Shown: one piece after another, positions 8,227 to 16,073 of the stretch | How positions within the stretch are numbered: position 1 is the first letter of the stretch | Layout: the number at the start of each line of letters is the position of its first letter | Notes under the pieces: model-generated | Databases searched by the model: none | What the model was told of the DNA's origin: nothing | What the model saw: the letters and a program-made list of their open reading frames with translations, nothing else | Source of the DNA: AWTP1-18 sp036504515 | GTDB taxonomy: Bacteria; Pseudomonadota; Gammaproteobacteria; Burkholderiales; Rhodocyclaceae | Reading direction: 5' to 3' | DNA length: 64,000 bases | Assembly: GCA_036504515.1 (NCBI GenBank) | Contig: DASXVA010000009.1 | Span: forward strand, 1 to 64,000 | Made by a program: the position numbers and the translations under genes

Positions 8227-9279
8227 CTAATGACTGTGGTTCCTATGATGAGCATCCGGAAAATGCTCGTGCACATGTACCAACGGTTCATGTCGATGCT
8301 GGTGTGTATGCGTTGTTCCTAGCGCTACTGGTCTCTCATGGGCATGCTGGTGATGCTCATCATGGACGTGTTCATGACTGTGCTCAATTGCCTCGTGAGC
8401 ATGCGGATGGACATGGCGCTCAGTCAGATGAAGCCAGATGCCGATAGCCATCAGCATCCCGGCCAGGACCAGTTGGAGCGTGACAGTTTCACCTGTCAGT
8501 AGGGCCAGGAGTGCCCCGAAGAACGGCGCTACGGAGAAATAGGCCCCGGTTCTGGCAGTACCCAGATGGCGCAGACCGACGACAAACAGTGCCAGGCTCA
8601 CGCCATAAGCCAGGAATCCCACAGCCATTGCCGCTGACACGGTGGGTAGCTCGGGGAGCCGGTTTTCCAAAAGGAAAGCCAGTACCAGATTGATGCATCC
8701 GGCCGCCGTTCCCTTGACGGCGGCGATCCACGTTGCGTCATTGAGGGACACCTTGCGTGTCAGATTGTTGTCGATGCCCCAGGCAAGACAGGCACCAAGG
8801 ACTGCCAGTGCTGGCCATAATCCAGCAAATCCGGGTTCGTCCGGCCAACTCAGGATGACCGCCCCAAGGGCGATGGCTGCCATGCCCAGGGCAATCCGCC
8901 GGTCGAAGTTCTCTCTAAATACCACCCACGCAAGCAGTGCCGTAAAAACACCTTCCGCGTTCAGAAGCAGGGAAGCGCCCGATGCCGGCATGCCGGCCAG
9001 TCCGAACATCAACAGAACCGGGCCGGCGACGCCTCCGGCCAGCACGGCCCCGGCAAGCCATTTTGCCTCGCCTCGCACCAATCGGACCGGTTCTGCCCTG
9101 CGAATCAGGCGGACTGCCATCAAGCCGATGCCCGAGCCCAGGTAGAACAGGCCTGCCAGCATCCAGGGGGCAATATCTCGCAGCAGCATTTTTGCCAGGG
9201 GCGTACCTGTCCCGAAGAGCAATGCGGCCCCTAGGGCGGCGAGTACGCCAGGTCTGAGCAATCCCTTTTTCAACGCCAT
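8227..9279 (-). CDS. EamA/DMT-family transporter with a His-rich C-terminal tail
   Basis: 350 residues. Ten hydrophobic helices in two EamA repeats (drug/metabolite transporter superfamily). Start at 9279 (ATG) is supported by AAGGAGG eight bases upstream; longer in-frame forms have no such site. The last ~65 residues after helix ten carry about 23 histidines in HxH repeats (HVHPHAHE, HSHEHVHDEHH, HTHQHRH). This is atypical for DMT carriers and resembles the metal-sensing loops of zinc and nickel transporters. A divalent-metal link is inferred from this tail and from neighbouring metal-resistance genes; the transported substrate is unknown. A decayed copy of its 5' end lies at 13.45 kb. Confidence 0.85.
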   Translation of the reverse strand: MALKKGLLRPGVLAALGAALLFGTGTPLAKMLLRDIAPWMLAGLFYLGSGIGLMAVRLIRRAEPVRLVRGEAKWLAGAVLAGGVAGPVLLMFGLAGMPASGASLLLNAEGVFTALLAWVVFRENFDRRIALGMAAIALGAVILSWPDEPGFAGLWPALAVLGACLAWGIDNNLTRKVSLNDATWIAAVKGTAAGCINLVLAFLLENRLPELPTVSAAMAVGFLAYGVSLALFVVGLRHLGTARTGAYFSVAPFFGALLALLTGETVTLQLVLAGMLMAIGIWLHLTERHVHPHAHEAIEHSHEHVHDEHHQHAHERPVALGTTHTHQHRHEPLVHVHEHFPDAHHRNHSH

Positions 9280-9422
9280 CGGCGGTGCCTCCTTATTCGC
9301 AACTGCCAGTTGGTACCTGTGCAGCACGCCATTGTCCACTGTCTTTGCCAATCATGGTTACGAGCTCTGGTCAATTCGATTCTGTTCGACAAGTTTCATA
9401 AAATCATTCATGGTTGTTGTTA

Positions 9423-9448
9423 ATTACTCTACATTTATGTAGAGTAAT
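9423..9448 (+). promoter_or_regulatory. Perfect 12-bp inverted repeat, candidate ChrB operator
   Basis: Arms ATTACTCTACAT and ATGTAGAGTAAT separated by TT, ending four bases before the chrB start codon. The core TACA-n4-TGTA resembles operators of winged-helix repressors. Its position over the translation start region of chrB fits an autoregulatory site for the chromate sensor ChrB. Seen directly; regulator identity is inferred. Confidence 0.65.
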
Positions 9449-9452
9449 AATC

Positions 9453-10394
9453 ATGAATTCTTGGATATCCCTTATTACCAGCCTCCCAACCGGGAATGCC
9501 GCTGACCGGATGCGCGCCTGGCGCAATCTCAAGGCCTCTGGTGCCGCTGTGCTTCGGGATGGCGTTTATCTCCTACCCGAGCAGGACGCTTGTCGAGCGA
9601 CGTTGAATACGGTTGCCGCCGATATTCTTGAAGCCGGTGGCTCGGCCATGGTGTTGCGTGTCGAAGAACCAGAGAGCGCAGCCTTTGCCTCTCTGTTCGA
9701 CCGCAGCGCTGAGTACGCAGCCCTGCTGGCTGACATTGCTACGGCTCGGGGCAATTTGGCACCCGATTCTGCGGCCGATGTGCTCAAGCAGACCCGCAAG
9801 CTGCGTAAAACCTTCACTGTGCTTTCCGGGATCGACTTTTTCCCCGGAGAGGCCCGTAAACAGGCCGAAGCCGCCTTGCTGGAACTGGAGCTGGCGGCAG
9901 GACGGGCACTGTCCCCGGATGAGCCCCATCCTGTCGAGGGAAATATCCCCCGTCTGGCAATAGCCGACTATCAAAACCGCACCTGGGCAACACGCCGACG
10001 CCCCTGGGTGGATCGGCTTGCCAGCGCCTGGCTGATTCGCCGTTTTATCGACCCTGAGGCTGCCATCTTTTGGTTGGCATCCCCCGCTGACTGCCCCTCC
10101 AGTGCGCTGGGTTTCGATTTTGATGGCGCGGCTTTTAGTCACGTCGATGCCCGCGTCACCTTTGAGGTGCTGATGGCCAGTTTCGGTCTGGAGTCTCCCG
10201 CCTTGCAACGACTCGGCGCCTTGGTTCATTTCCTCGATGTCGGCGGCGTACAGCCTCCCGAGTCAGTCGGGATTGAAAGCGCCTTGGCGGGTCTGAGGGA
10301 AACGGTCACCGACGACGATCAGCTATTGACCCTGGCCAGTGCCGTCTTTGACGGTCTGCTGACCTCATTTGAAAAAGCGAAACCCACGCCATGA
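9453..10394 (+). CDS. chrB: Chromate resistance regulator/protein ChrB
   Basis: 313 residues, cytoplasmic. N-terminal ChrB_N domain (WISLITSLPTG, then RAWRNLKASGAAVLRDGVYLLP) and C-terminal Chrb domain (WATRRRPWVDRLASAWLIRRFIDP, later FSHVDARVTFEVL). In characterised chr operons ChrB is the chromate-responsive regulator of chrA. ATG 9453 lies immediately after a perfect inverted repeat. The stop overlaps the chrA start (ATGA), so the two are translationally coupled. A second, shorter Chrb-domain protein lies downstream in the same operon. Confidence 0.93.
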   Translation: MNSWISLITSLPTGNAADRMRAWRNLKASGAAVLRDGVYLLPEQDACRATLNTVAADILEAGGSAMVLRVEEPESAAFASLFDRSAEYAALLADIATARGNLAPDSAADVLKQTRKLRKTFTVLSGIDFFPGEARKQAEAALLELELAAGRALSPDEPHPVEGNIPRLAIADYQNRTWATRRRPWVDRLASAWLIRRFIDPEAAIFWLASPADCPSSALGFDFDGAAFSHVDARVTFEVLMASFGLESPALQRLGALVHFLDVGGVQPPESVGIESALAGLRETVTDDDQLLTLASAVFDGLLTSFEKAKPTP

Positions 10395-11755
10395 GCACAC
10401 AAGCTCCCTTCCAGGCCGGGCAAATGGAAACACCTCCCGCCCCAGTCGGCTTCTGGGAAGCCTTTCTGTTCTGGCTCAAACTCGGCTTCATCAGCTTTGG
10501 TGGTCCTGCCGGGCAGATTTCCATCATGCATCAGGAGTTGGTGGAACGCCGGCGCTGGATATCTGAACGCCGCTTCCTGCACGCACTCAACTACTGCATG
10601 GTGCTACCTGGTCCTGAAGCACAGCAGTTGGCCACGTATATCGGTTGGCTGATGCACCGCACCCGTGGTGGCATCGTGGCGGGGGCACTCTTCGTGCTGC
10701 CCTCGCTGTTCATCCTGATTGGCTTGTCTTGGGCCTATATCGCTTTCGGGGAGACGACGCTGGTCACCGGCTTGTTCTACGGCATCAAACCGGCCGTGAC
10801 AGCCATCGTCGTCCAAGCGGCCCACCGCATCGGTTCCCGTGCGTTGAAGAACAACGTGCTATGGGCTGTAGCAGCAGCCTCCTTTGTCGCCATCTTCGCC
10901 CTCAATGCACCGTTCCCGGCCATTGTCGCAGCGGCAGCCTTGATTGGTTATGTCGGCGGTCGCGTGATCCCCGATAAGTTCAAAGCCGGTGGCGGCCATG
11001 GCAACGCGAACAAATCCTTTGGCCAAGCGCTGATTGACGACGATACCCCGACCCCGGAGCACGCCATATTCAAGTGGCGGCGCGTGGCAGAGGTGGCCGT
11101 TATCGGACTGCTGCTGTGGTTGATCCCGATGGGACTGTTAACCATGACTTATGGCTGGGATCACACGCTGACGCAAATGGGCTGGTTTTTCACCAAGGCG
11201 GCGTTGCTGACTTTTGGTGGGGCCTACGCGGTGCTGCCTTATGTCTATCAAGGAGCCGTTGGGCACTATGGCTGGCTGACACCGACGCAAATGATCGATG
11301 GTCTGGCCCTGGGGGAAACCACGCCTGGGCCGCTCATCATGGTGGTGACCTTCGTCGGTTTCGTTGGTGGCTATGTCAAAGCGGTGTTTGGTCCCGATAG
11401 TCTGTTTCTTGCCGGAGCTGTTGCGGCGGTGCTGGTGACCTGGTTTACCTTCCTGCCTTCCTTCGTGTTCATTCTGCTGGGGGGGCCGCTCATCGAGACC
11501 ACCCATAACGACATCAAGTTCACCGCACCGTTGACGGCCATTACTGCGGCCGTGGTTGGAGTGGTTCTGAACCTGGCTCTGTTCTTTGGCTATCACGTAC
11601 TGTGGCCTAAGGGCTTCGCTGGAACTTTCGACTGGATCTCGGCAATTATTGCCCTTGCTGCCGCCATTGCGTTATTCCGCTTCAAACGGAACGTGATTCA
11701 CGTCATTGGCGTGTGTGCCGTACTGGGGCTTGTCATTAAAGCGATATTCTCTTGA
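10391..11755 (+). CDS. chrA: Chromate efflux transporter ChrA
   Basis: 454 residues, long-chain CHR family with two homologous halves. The N-half motif FWLKLGFISFGGPAGQI and the C-half counterpart FFTKAALLTFGGAYAVLPYV are both present, as are the LPGPEAQQL and ALGETTPGPLI motifs. It exports chromate from the cytoplasm using the membrane potential. About ten to twelve hydrophobic segments are visible. The start overlaps chrB by four bases, and the next gene starts 13 bp after its stop behind GAAGGAG. Confidence 0.95.
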   Translation: MSTQAPFQAGQMETPPAPVGFWEAFLFWLKLGFISFGGPAGQISIMHQELVERRRWISERRFLHALNYCMVLPGPEAQQLATYIGWLMHRTRGGIVAGALFVLPSLFILIGLSWAYIAFGETTLVTGLFYGIKPAVTAIVVQAAHRIGSRALKNNVLWAVAAASFVAIFALNAPFPAIVAAAALIGYVGGRVIPDKFKAGGGHGNANKSFGQALIDDDTPTPEHAIFKWRRVAEVAVIGLLLWLIPMGLLTMTYGWDHTLTQMGWFFTKAALLTFGGAYAVLPYVYQGAVGHYGWLTPTQMIDGLALGETTPGPLIMVVTFVGFVGGYVKAVFGPDSLFLAGAVAAVLVTWFTFLPSFVFILLGGPLIETTHNDIKFTAPLTAITAAVVGVVLNLALFFGYHVLWPKGFAGTFDWISAIIALAAAIALFRFKRNVIHVIGVCAVLGLVIKAIFS

Positions 11756-11767
11756 AGGAGCCATTCC

Positions 11768-12223
11768 ATGCAATGGATTACCCGAGCACGGCCCAAAATT
11801 GACCGTATAGCCTGCCCATGGCTGGTGGCACGATTTATCGATCCATCCCCGGAATTCATTTATGCACCGGCAGAGGATGTAATCGAGATTGCTGCCGAGA
11901 CAGGTGCGATTCCTTTTGATGTTCCCGGGGCAGAACTAGACCACGATGGGGGACTGTGCAGTTTCGATGCTTTTATCAAGGAATATAAGCTGCAGGACAA
12001 AGCGCTGGACCGATTGGCCTTGATTGTCCGTGCCGCTGACTGCGGGCAGCCAACGCTCGCTAAGGAGGCTGCTGGATTGCTGGCTATTTCTCGTGGGTTG
12101 TCCCTTAACTTCGAAGACGACCACGAAATGCTCAAGCACGGGATGGTGATTTATGACGCTCTCTACGCCTGGTGCGCAGAAACCCCACTGAAGAGAATTG
12201 CCCGCATTCTGGGACTGAAGTGA
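11768..12223 (+). CDS. Stand-alone Chrb-domain chromate resistance protein
   Basis: 151 residues that align with the C-terminal half of ChrB: QWITRARPKIDRIACPWLVARFIDP matches the WATRRRPWVDRLASAWLIRRFIDP segment upstream, here with a Cys in place of Ser/Ala. The N-terminal sensor half is absent. Such single-domain proteins accompany chrA in many operons; the biochemical function is not established. ATG 11768 follows AAGGAG. It overlaps the downstream MFS gene (GTGA). Confidence 0.88.
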   Translation: MQWITRARPKIDRIACPWLVARFIDPSPEFIYAPAEDVIEIAAETGAIPFDVPGAELDHDGGLCSFDAFIKEYKLQDKALDRLALIVRAADCGQPTLAKEAAGLLAISRGLSLNFEDDHEMLKHGMVIYDALYAWCAETPLKRIARILGLK

Positions 12224-13434
12224 CTCGCTGGTTACTCCCTGAAGGTGTCGACCACCATGCGCTCCCCCTCCTGATCGGACGGGGATTACGGGCATTTGTC
12301 GATGGCTATATTGCCGTGCTGCTGCCCGCATACTTAATCGAATTAGGGTTAGGTACTTGGGAGGTAGGTTTTCTTGCGAGTGCAACGCTGCTTGGCTCTG
12401 CTGCGGCAACACTAGCCATCGGTACATGGGGGCATCGCGTTCACCATCGTAAGCTTTTGCTTGGGGCTGCCGTACTGATGGCAGTCACCGGGTTTGCTTT
12501 TAGCCTTAGCTCGGCTTTCTGGCCATTGCTCATGGTCGCTTTTGTCGGGACGCTGAATCCGAGTTCAGGCGATGTCAGCATGTTCCTTCCCCTGGAACAT
12601 GCGCGATTGGCGGAAATGGCTCAAAGCGAAACAAGGACGGCGCTGTTTGCCCGATACAGCTTGCTAGGAACTCTGTTTGCCGCCTTCGGTGCGCTGGCTG
12701 CCGCCATGCCTGATCACCTGGTCAGCCAGCTTGGGCTTACCCGACTGGATGCATTACGAATCATGTTCGCGTTCTATGGCGCAATTGGTTGCGCCGTCTG
12801 GCTGCTCTACAAGCAGCTACCACTGCCTCATACCGAGGTACAGCAGAATCCCCCCATGCCTCTTGGTCCCTCGCGTGGCATCGTCATTCGACTTGCTGCA
12901 TTATTCTCAGTCGATTCTTTTGCTGGCGGATTGGTCGTCAATTCGATGCTTTCTCTTTGGATGTTCGAACGCTTCGCGGTTTCATTGACATCGGCTGGCA
13001 CTTTCTTCTTTTGGGCAGGGCTCTTGACTGCGGCATCTCAACTTTTGGCTCCCACCCTGGCTAAGCACATTGGCTTGCTTAATACCATGGTGTTTACCCA
13101 TATCCCCGCTAGCCTGTGCCTGATCGCTGCAGCATTTGTATCGAACATTCACATTGCTTTTGCTTTGCTTCTACTCCGTTCTCTTCTTTCTCAAATGGAC
13201 GTTCCGGTGCGAAGTGCTTTTGTGATGTCGGTGGTAACACCCGGCGAACGGGCAGCCGCCGCTAGTTTTACGGCTGTACCGCGCAGTCTTGCGTCAGCGG
13301 CTGGTCCTACTTTGGGCGGAGGTTTATTTGCGGCTGGTTTGCTTGCAGTTCCACTTGTCACTTGCGGGGTTTTAAAAATCGCCTATGACTTGGCTCTTTG
13401 GCAGGCATTCCGAAAACTCGAACCGGGAAACTAA
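12220..13434 (+). CDS. MFS transporter in the chromate operon
   Basis: 404 residues with about twelve hydrophobic helices and typical MFS layout (GRGLRAFVDGYIAVLLP at helix 1, GTWGHRVHHRKLLLGAA in the 2-3 loop). The start is taken as GTG 12220, which overlaps the stop of the previous gene (GTGA); an upstream GTG at 12172 would overlap it by 52 bp and is less likely. Operon position suggests a role with chromate or oxyanion export, but the substrate is unknown. After its stop comes a relic of the DMT transporter gene. Confidence 0.85.
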   Translation: MTRWLLPEGVDHHALPLLIGRGLRAFVDGYIAVLLPAYLIELGLGTWEVGFLASATLLGSAAATLAIGTWGHRVHHRKLLLGAAVLMAVTGFAFSLSSAFWPLLMVAFVGTLNPSSGDVSMFLPLEHARLAEMAQSETRTALFARYSLLGTLFAAFGALAAAMPDHLVSQLGLTRLDALRIMFAFYGAIGCAVWLLYKQLPLPHTEVQQNPPMPLGPSRGIVIRLAALFSVDSFAGGLVVNSMLSLWMFERFAVSLTSAGTFFFWAGLLTAASQLLAPTLAKHIGLLNTMVFTHIPASLCLIAAAFVSNIHIAFALLLLRSLLSQMDVPVRSAFVMSVVTPGERAAAASFTAVPRSLASAAGPTLGGGLFAAGLLAVPLVTCGVLKIAYDLALWQAFRKLEPGN

Positions 13435-13446
13435 TATGCTCTATCA

Positions 13447-13544
13447 GTCCCGAAGAGCAATGCGGTCCCCAAGGCGACAAGTACGCTAGGTCTGAGCAAT
13501 CCCTCTTTCAACGTCATCGGCGGTGCCCCCTTATTCGCAATTGT
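13447..13544 (-). pseudogene. Decayed copy of the 5' end of the EamA transporter gene
   Basis: Bases 13447-13544 match 9209-9306 without gaps. In a 100-base comparison (9211-9310 against 13449-13548) I count twelve mismatches, all transitions. The copy retains the start codon (complement of 13515-13517, preceded by a G-rich site) and about 22 codons beginning MTLKEGLLRPSVLVALG, then homology stops. Both copies face the same way, so the chr operon and MFS gene sit between two direct repeats 4,238 bp apart. Confidence 0.85.
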
Positions 13545-13666
13545 CGGTCGATATTCATGGGAAAATGCTGAGTATCGCTCTTTGCCCTGCTATTGTTTGT
13601 TTGTGTTAACGAGCAATTCGATGGGGACGACCCCCTCTTTCATTTGATTACCGACTGCTCGCTACT

Positions 13667-14545
13667 GTGAAATCTCGCCCTGTCTTAACGACACCGGACA
13701 ATAATTCTGTTACACGTCCTGTCTTGCGGAAGATTACTAACCCATTTCCGATTGATGCGAATGAACTCCAGGTCTTGGAACCATTGGAAGTGGCTGCTGC
13801 ATCCATCTATAAACGTTTGCTTGATGGAACATATGGACGCCCGTTCATCGTCGACAACAAGCGGTATCGGTCTCTGTATTTAGGTTTGACCTATGTACAG
13901 AGTGTAATGAGTCTCAACGAACCCGATGTTCTGAGCCTGCGCTATACCGAAATGATGGCAAATTTCCTTCTCTTTAATCCGACGCCTCGGCATATCGCGC
14001 TTTTGGGGTTGGGTGGTGGATCCTTGGCCAAGTTTTGCTTTCACTCGTTACCTGATGCCACGGTCGACGTGATTGAAATTGACCCAGACGTAATCTCCTT
14101 GAGGGAATATTTCCATATCCCCGACGACCAAGAGAGGTTTCGGGTCATTCAGGGTGATGCGGCTGATTACGTTGCCAAGTCTGATGAGTCTATTGATGTA
14201 CTTCTGGCTGATGCTTTTGATGCAGATGGTTTGGCCTCATCATTAAGTGCCCAAACGTTCTTGCTAACAGCGTACAACAGCCTGAAAAAATCAGGAATTC
14301 TCGTCATGAACCTTGCAGGTGAGGAGACGCGATATACCGATTTGATTGAGCAGGCAGTGGATATGTTTGATGGTCAGATCATCGTCGTACCTGTCCATGA
14401 TGACGAAAATCAGATTCTTTTCGCCTTTAAGCAGAAGGCTTTCGAGCCTAACTGGACGAAACTTACTCGGCGCGCCAGGGAACTGAAGTCACGCTTCAAT
14501 ATTGATTTTCCTCAGTTCGTTCAGCACATGGAGCGACAAACTTAG
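13667..14545 (+). CDS. Spermidine-synthase-like methyltransferase-fold protein
   Basis: 292 residues. Residues 55-110 form the N-terminal beta region of the spermidine synthase family (RYRSLYLGLTYVQSVMSL) and 110-240 the Rossmann domain: IALLGLGGGSLAKF, the acidic VIEIDPDVISL, then DVLLADAFD. Bona fide polyamine synthases carry a GGGDG glycine loop and a proton-abstracting Asp; here the loop is GLGGGSL, so the true substrate may differ. The start is a GTG at 13667 without a strong ribosome site. A second copy, lacking the first ~100 codons, lies at 18.96 kb at the other edge of the island. Confidence 0.78.
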   Translation: MKSRPVLTTPDNNSVTRPVLRKITNPFPIDANELQVLEPLEVAAASIYKRLLDGTYGRPFIVDNKRYRSLYLGLTYVQSVMSLNEPDVLSLRYTEMMANFLLFNPTPRHIALLGLGGGSLAKFCFHSLPDATVDVIEIDPDVISLREYFHIPDDQERFRVIQGDAADYVAKSDESIDVLLADAFDADGLASSLSAQTFLLTAYNSLKKSGILVMNLAGEETRYTDLIEQAVDMFDGQIIVVPVHDDENQILFAFKQKAFEPNWTKLTRRARELKSRFNIDFPQFVQHMERQT

Positions 14546-14564
14546 GAAGAGCGTGGTTATCACG

Positions 14565-15611
14565 CTAATGAGTTCCCATCTTGGGCTGCCATTTCTTGTT
14601 GGCAAGCTTCAAATGGTCAGTAAGGGAACGGACAAGCGTGGCATCCCGCCCCATGAGGAACCGCTGGCAGCGCTCAGCAATCATCAGGTTGAAATGCCGG
14701 ATATCGTTTGCACTACCGGTCATATGCTTGGTGTCGCCCCCCTCGCCATAGATCAGCAGCATGGCACTTTCTGACAGCGGAAACACGACCAAGGCATCTT
14801 GATTGGCAAAGCCAATGCCGCGGTGCATGAACCCAGGAGGCCGTGGCGCGACTGTTGTTAGAACCACTGGAGCATCCGATGTGATGAAAGAACGCTTTTC
14901 ATTGTCACGGTGAAGCACCCGCCAGTGTCGCTGAACAATGATGGGGACTATTACGGAAAACATTTGAAGTGCCATCCCCAACGCCCATTGTGGGTGGGTC
15001 TCAACCTCATATTCATCGTTTTCAACCAGATCAAACAATGCGGCCGCGGCTTCCTCCAGCTCTTCTTCGGTTGATGGGGGATCTGAGCAGTTTTTCACGA
15101 CCTGCTTGGCTTGCTCCTTTGAGCCAAATGCGAATCGATTCATTTGCTTGACCATCTGCTCATTCAATGACTTGATGCTGTCGATGTGATCAGGCGTTCG
15201 ACACATGCCCAGCCCAACGAACAAGGCCAGATCCATCCGCTCCGTATCGCTAATTTCCTCTTTGTTCACCAGTTTTTGAATGACAGGGGAGGCGCTACTT
15301 TCGATGGTGGACAGCGCTTTCTCCAACTCAAAGCGTTTTCTGCCCTGCTCATCAATTGCTGTGTAGAAATGACCGATGACGGTAGTGTCGTCAGGTTTTT
15401 GATTGCGAATCTCGTTCTTTTCCCGGTCATAGACGGCCAAAAGGCCATCCCGGCAAAATCCTTTCAGGTAGAAACGAGGAACGAAGTGGTGGCGCTTGGG
15501 TCCGGTAAGTACGGGGTCCAGATTCGCAAGTTCTTCAGCAACACCCGGCGGCATCTTGAGCAGATCGCTCCAGTCGTCATGCACCCAAGGCGGCTCATCA
15601 TCAGTAGTCAT
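14565..15611 (-). CDS. DUF4238 protein
   Basis: 348 residues, cytoplasmic. The diagnostic N-terminal motif KRHHFVPRFYLKGF at about residue 38 places it in DUF4238, a family of unknown biochemistry that often lies in accessory and defence-rich regions. No signal peptide or membrane segment. Further conserved-looking blocks are LFVGLGMCRTP and FITSDAPVVL. It is convergent with the spermidine-synthase-like gene (19 bp apart) and lies downstream of the XRE gene on the same strand, separated by a palindrome at 15711. AT content is higher than in the flanking housekeeping genes. Confidence 0.78.
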   Translation of the reverse strand: MTTDDEPPWVHDDWSDLLKMPPGVAEELANLDPVLTGPKRHHFVPRFYLKGFCRDGLLAVYDREKNEIRNQKPDDTTVIGHFYTAIDEQGRKRFELEKALSTIESSASPVIQKLVNKEEISDTERMDLALFVGLGMCRTPDHIDSIKSLNEQMVKQMNRFAFGSKEQAKQVVKNCSDPPSTEEELEEAAAALFDLVENDEYEVETHPQWALGMALQMFSVIVPIIVQRHWRVLHRDNEKRSFITSDAPVVLTTVAPRPPGFMHRGIGFANQDALVVFPLSESAMLLIYGEGGDTKHMTGSANDIRHFNLMIAERCQRFLMGRDATLVRSLTDHLKLANKKWQPKMGTH

Positions 15612-15710
15612 GGAAGCACTCCATGTTTTTTCGATGAGGAATCGTACGTGAGCTATTGCGAGGATTTCAAGGAAAACAAGCGGGTTTTCTATATTGATAC
15701 AGAATGGATG

Positions 15711-15731
15711 GCCTCAAGATACTCTTGAGGC
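15711..15731 (-). promoter_or_regulatory. Perfect 9-bp palindrome, candidate XRE operator
   Basis: Arms GCCTCAAGA and TCTTGAGGC around TAC, lying between the stop of the XRE gene and the start of the DUF4238 gene (about 100 bp upstream of the latter). Size and symmetry suit a lambda-repressor-like dimer. There is no T tract, so a terminator is less likely. Confidence 0.5.
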
Positions 15732-15784
15732 AGAGGTCAAACGATGCGAGCGGTCAGGGTTGCGTGCCGTAAACGCGAATCTAA

Positions 15785-16036
15785 TTAACCCTCAAAATCC
15801 ATCAGGGTCGCTGGTGACATCTGTAGGGTTTCGGCCAGTTTGCAGATATTCAGCAGGGAAATGTTCCGCTGGCCACGTTCGACGCCGCCCAGATAACTTC
15901 TGGCAAGACCACTCTCCAGTGCCAAATCCTCCTGAGACCACCCTTGTGCTTTGCGTAGAGCGGCCAGATGCTTGCCAAAGCGAATCCTGGGATCGACTTT
16001 TTCGAGGGATTTAGTTGTTGCAGCCATGCCGGGCAT
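15785..16036 (-). CDS. XRE-family helix-turn-helix regulator
   Basis: 83 residues, almost entirely one HTH_3 domain: FGKHLAALRKAQGWSQEDLALESGLARSYL followed by GVERGQRNISLLNICKLAETL. Such small repressors commonly control restriction-modification, toxin-antitoxin and other defence genes. Start is ATG 16036, or the in-frame ATG at 16027. It is divergent from the DUF2726 gene with 37 bp between annotated starts, so it may repress that gene as well as the DUF4238 gene downstream. Confidence 0.88.
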   Translation of the reverse strand: MPGMAATTKSLEKVDPRIRFGKHLAALRKAQGWSQEDLALESGLARSYLGGVERGQRNISLLNICKLAETLQMSPATLMDFEG

Positions 16037-16073
16037 GCTAGGGAGCAGGCCTTTTTCAGGCCACGCTCTATGA

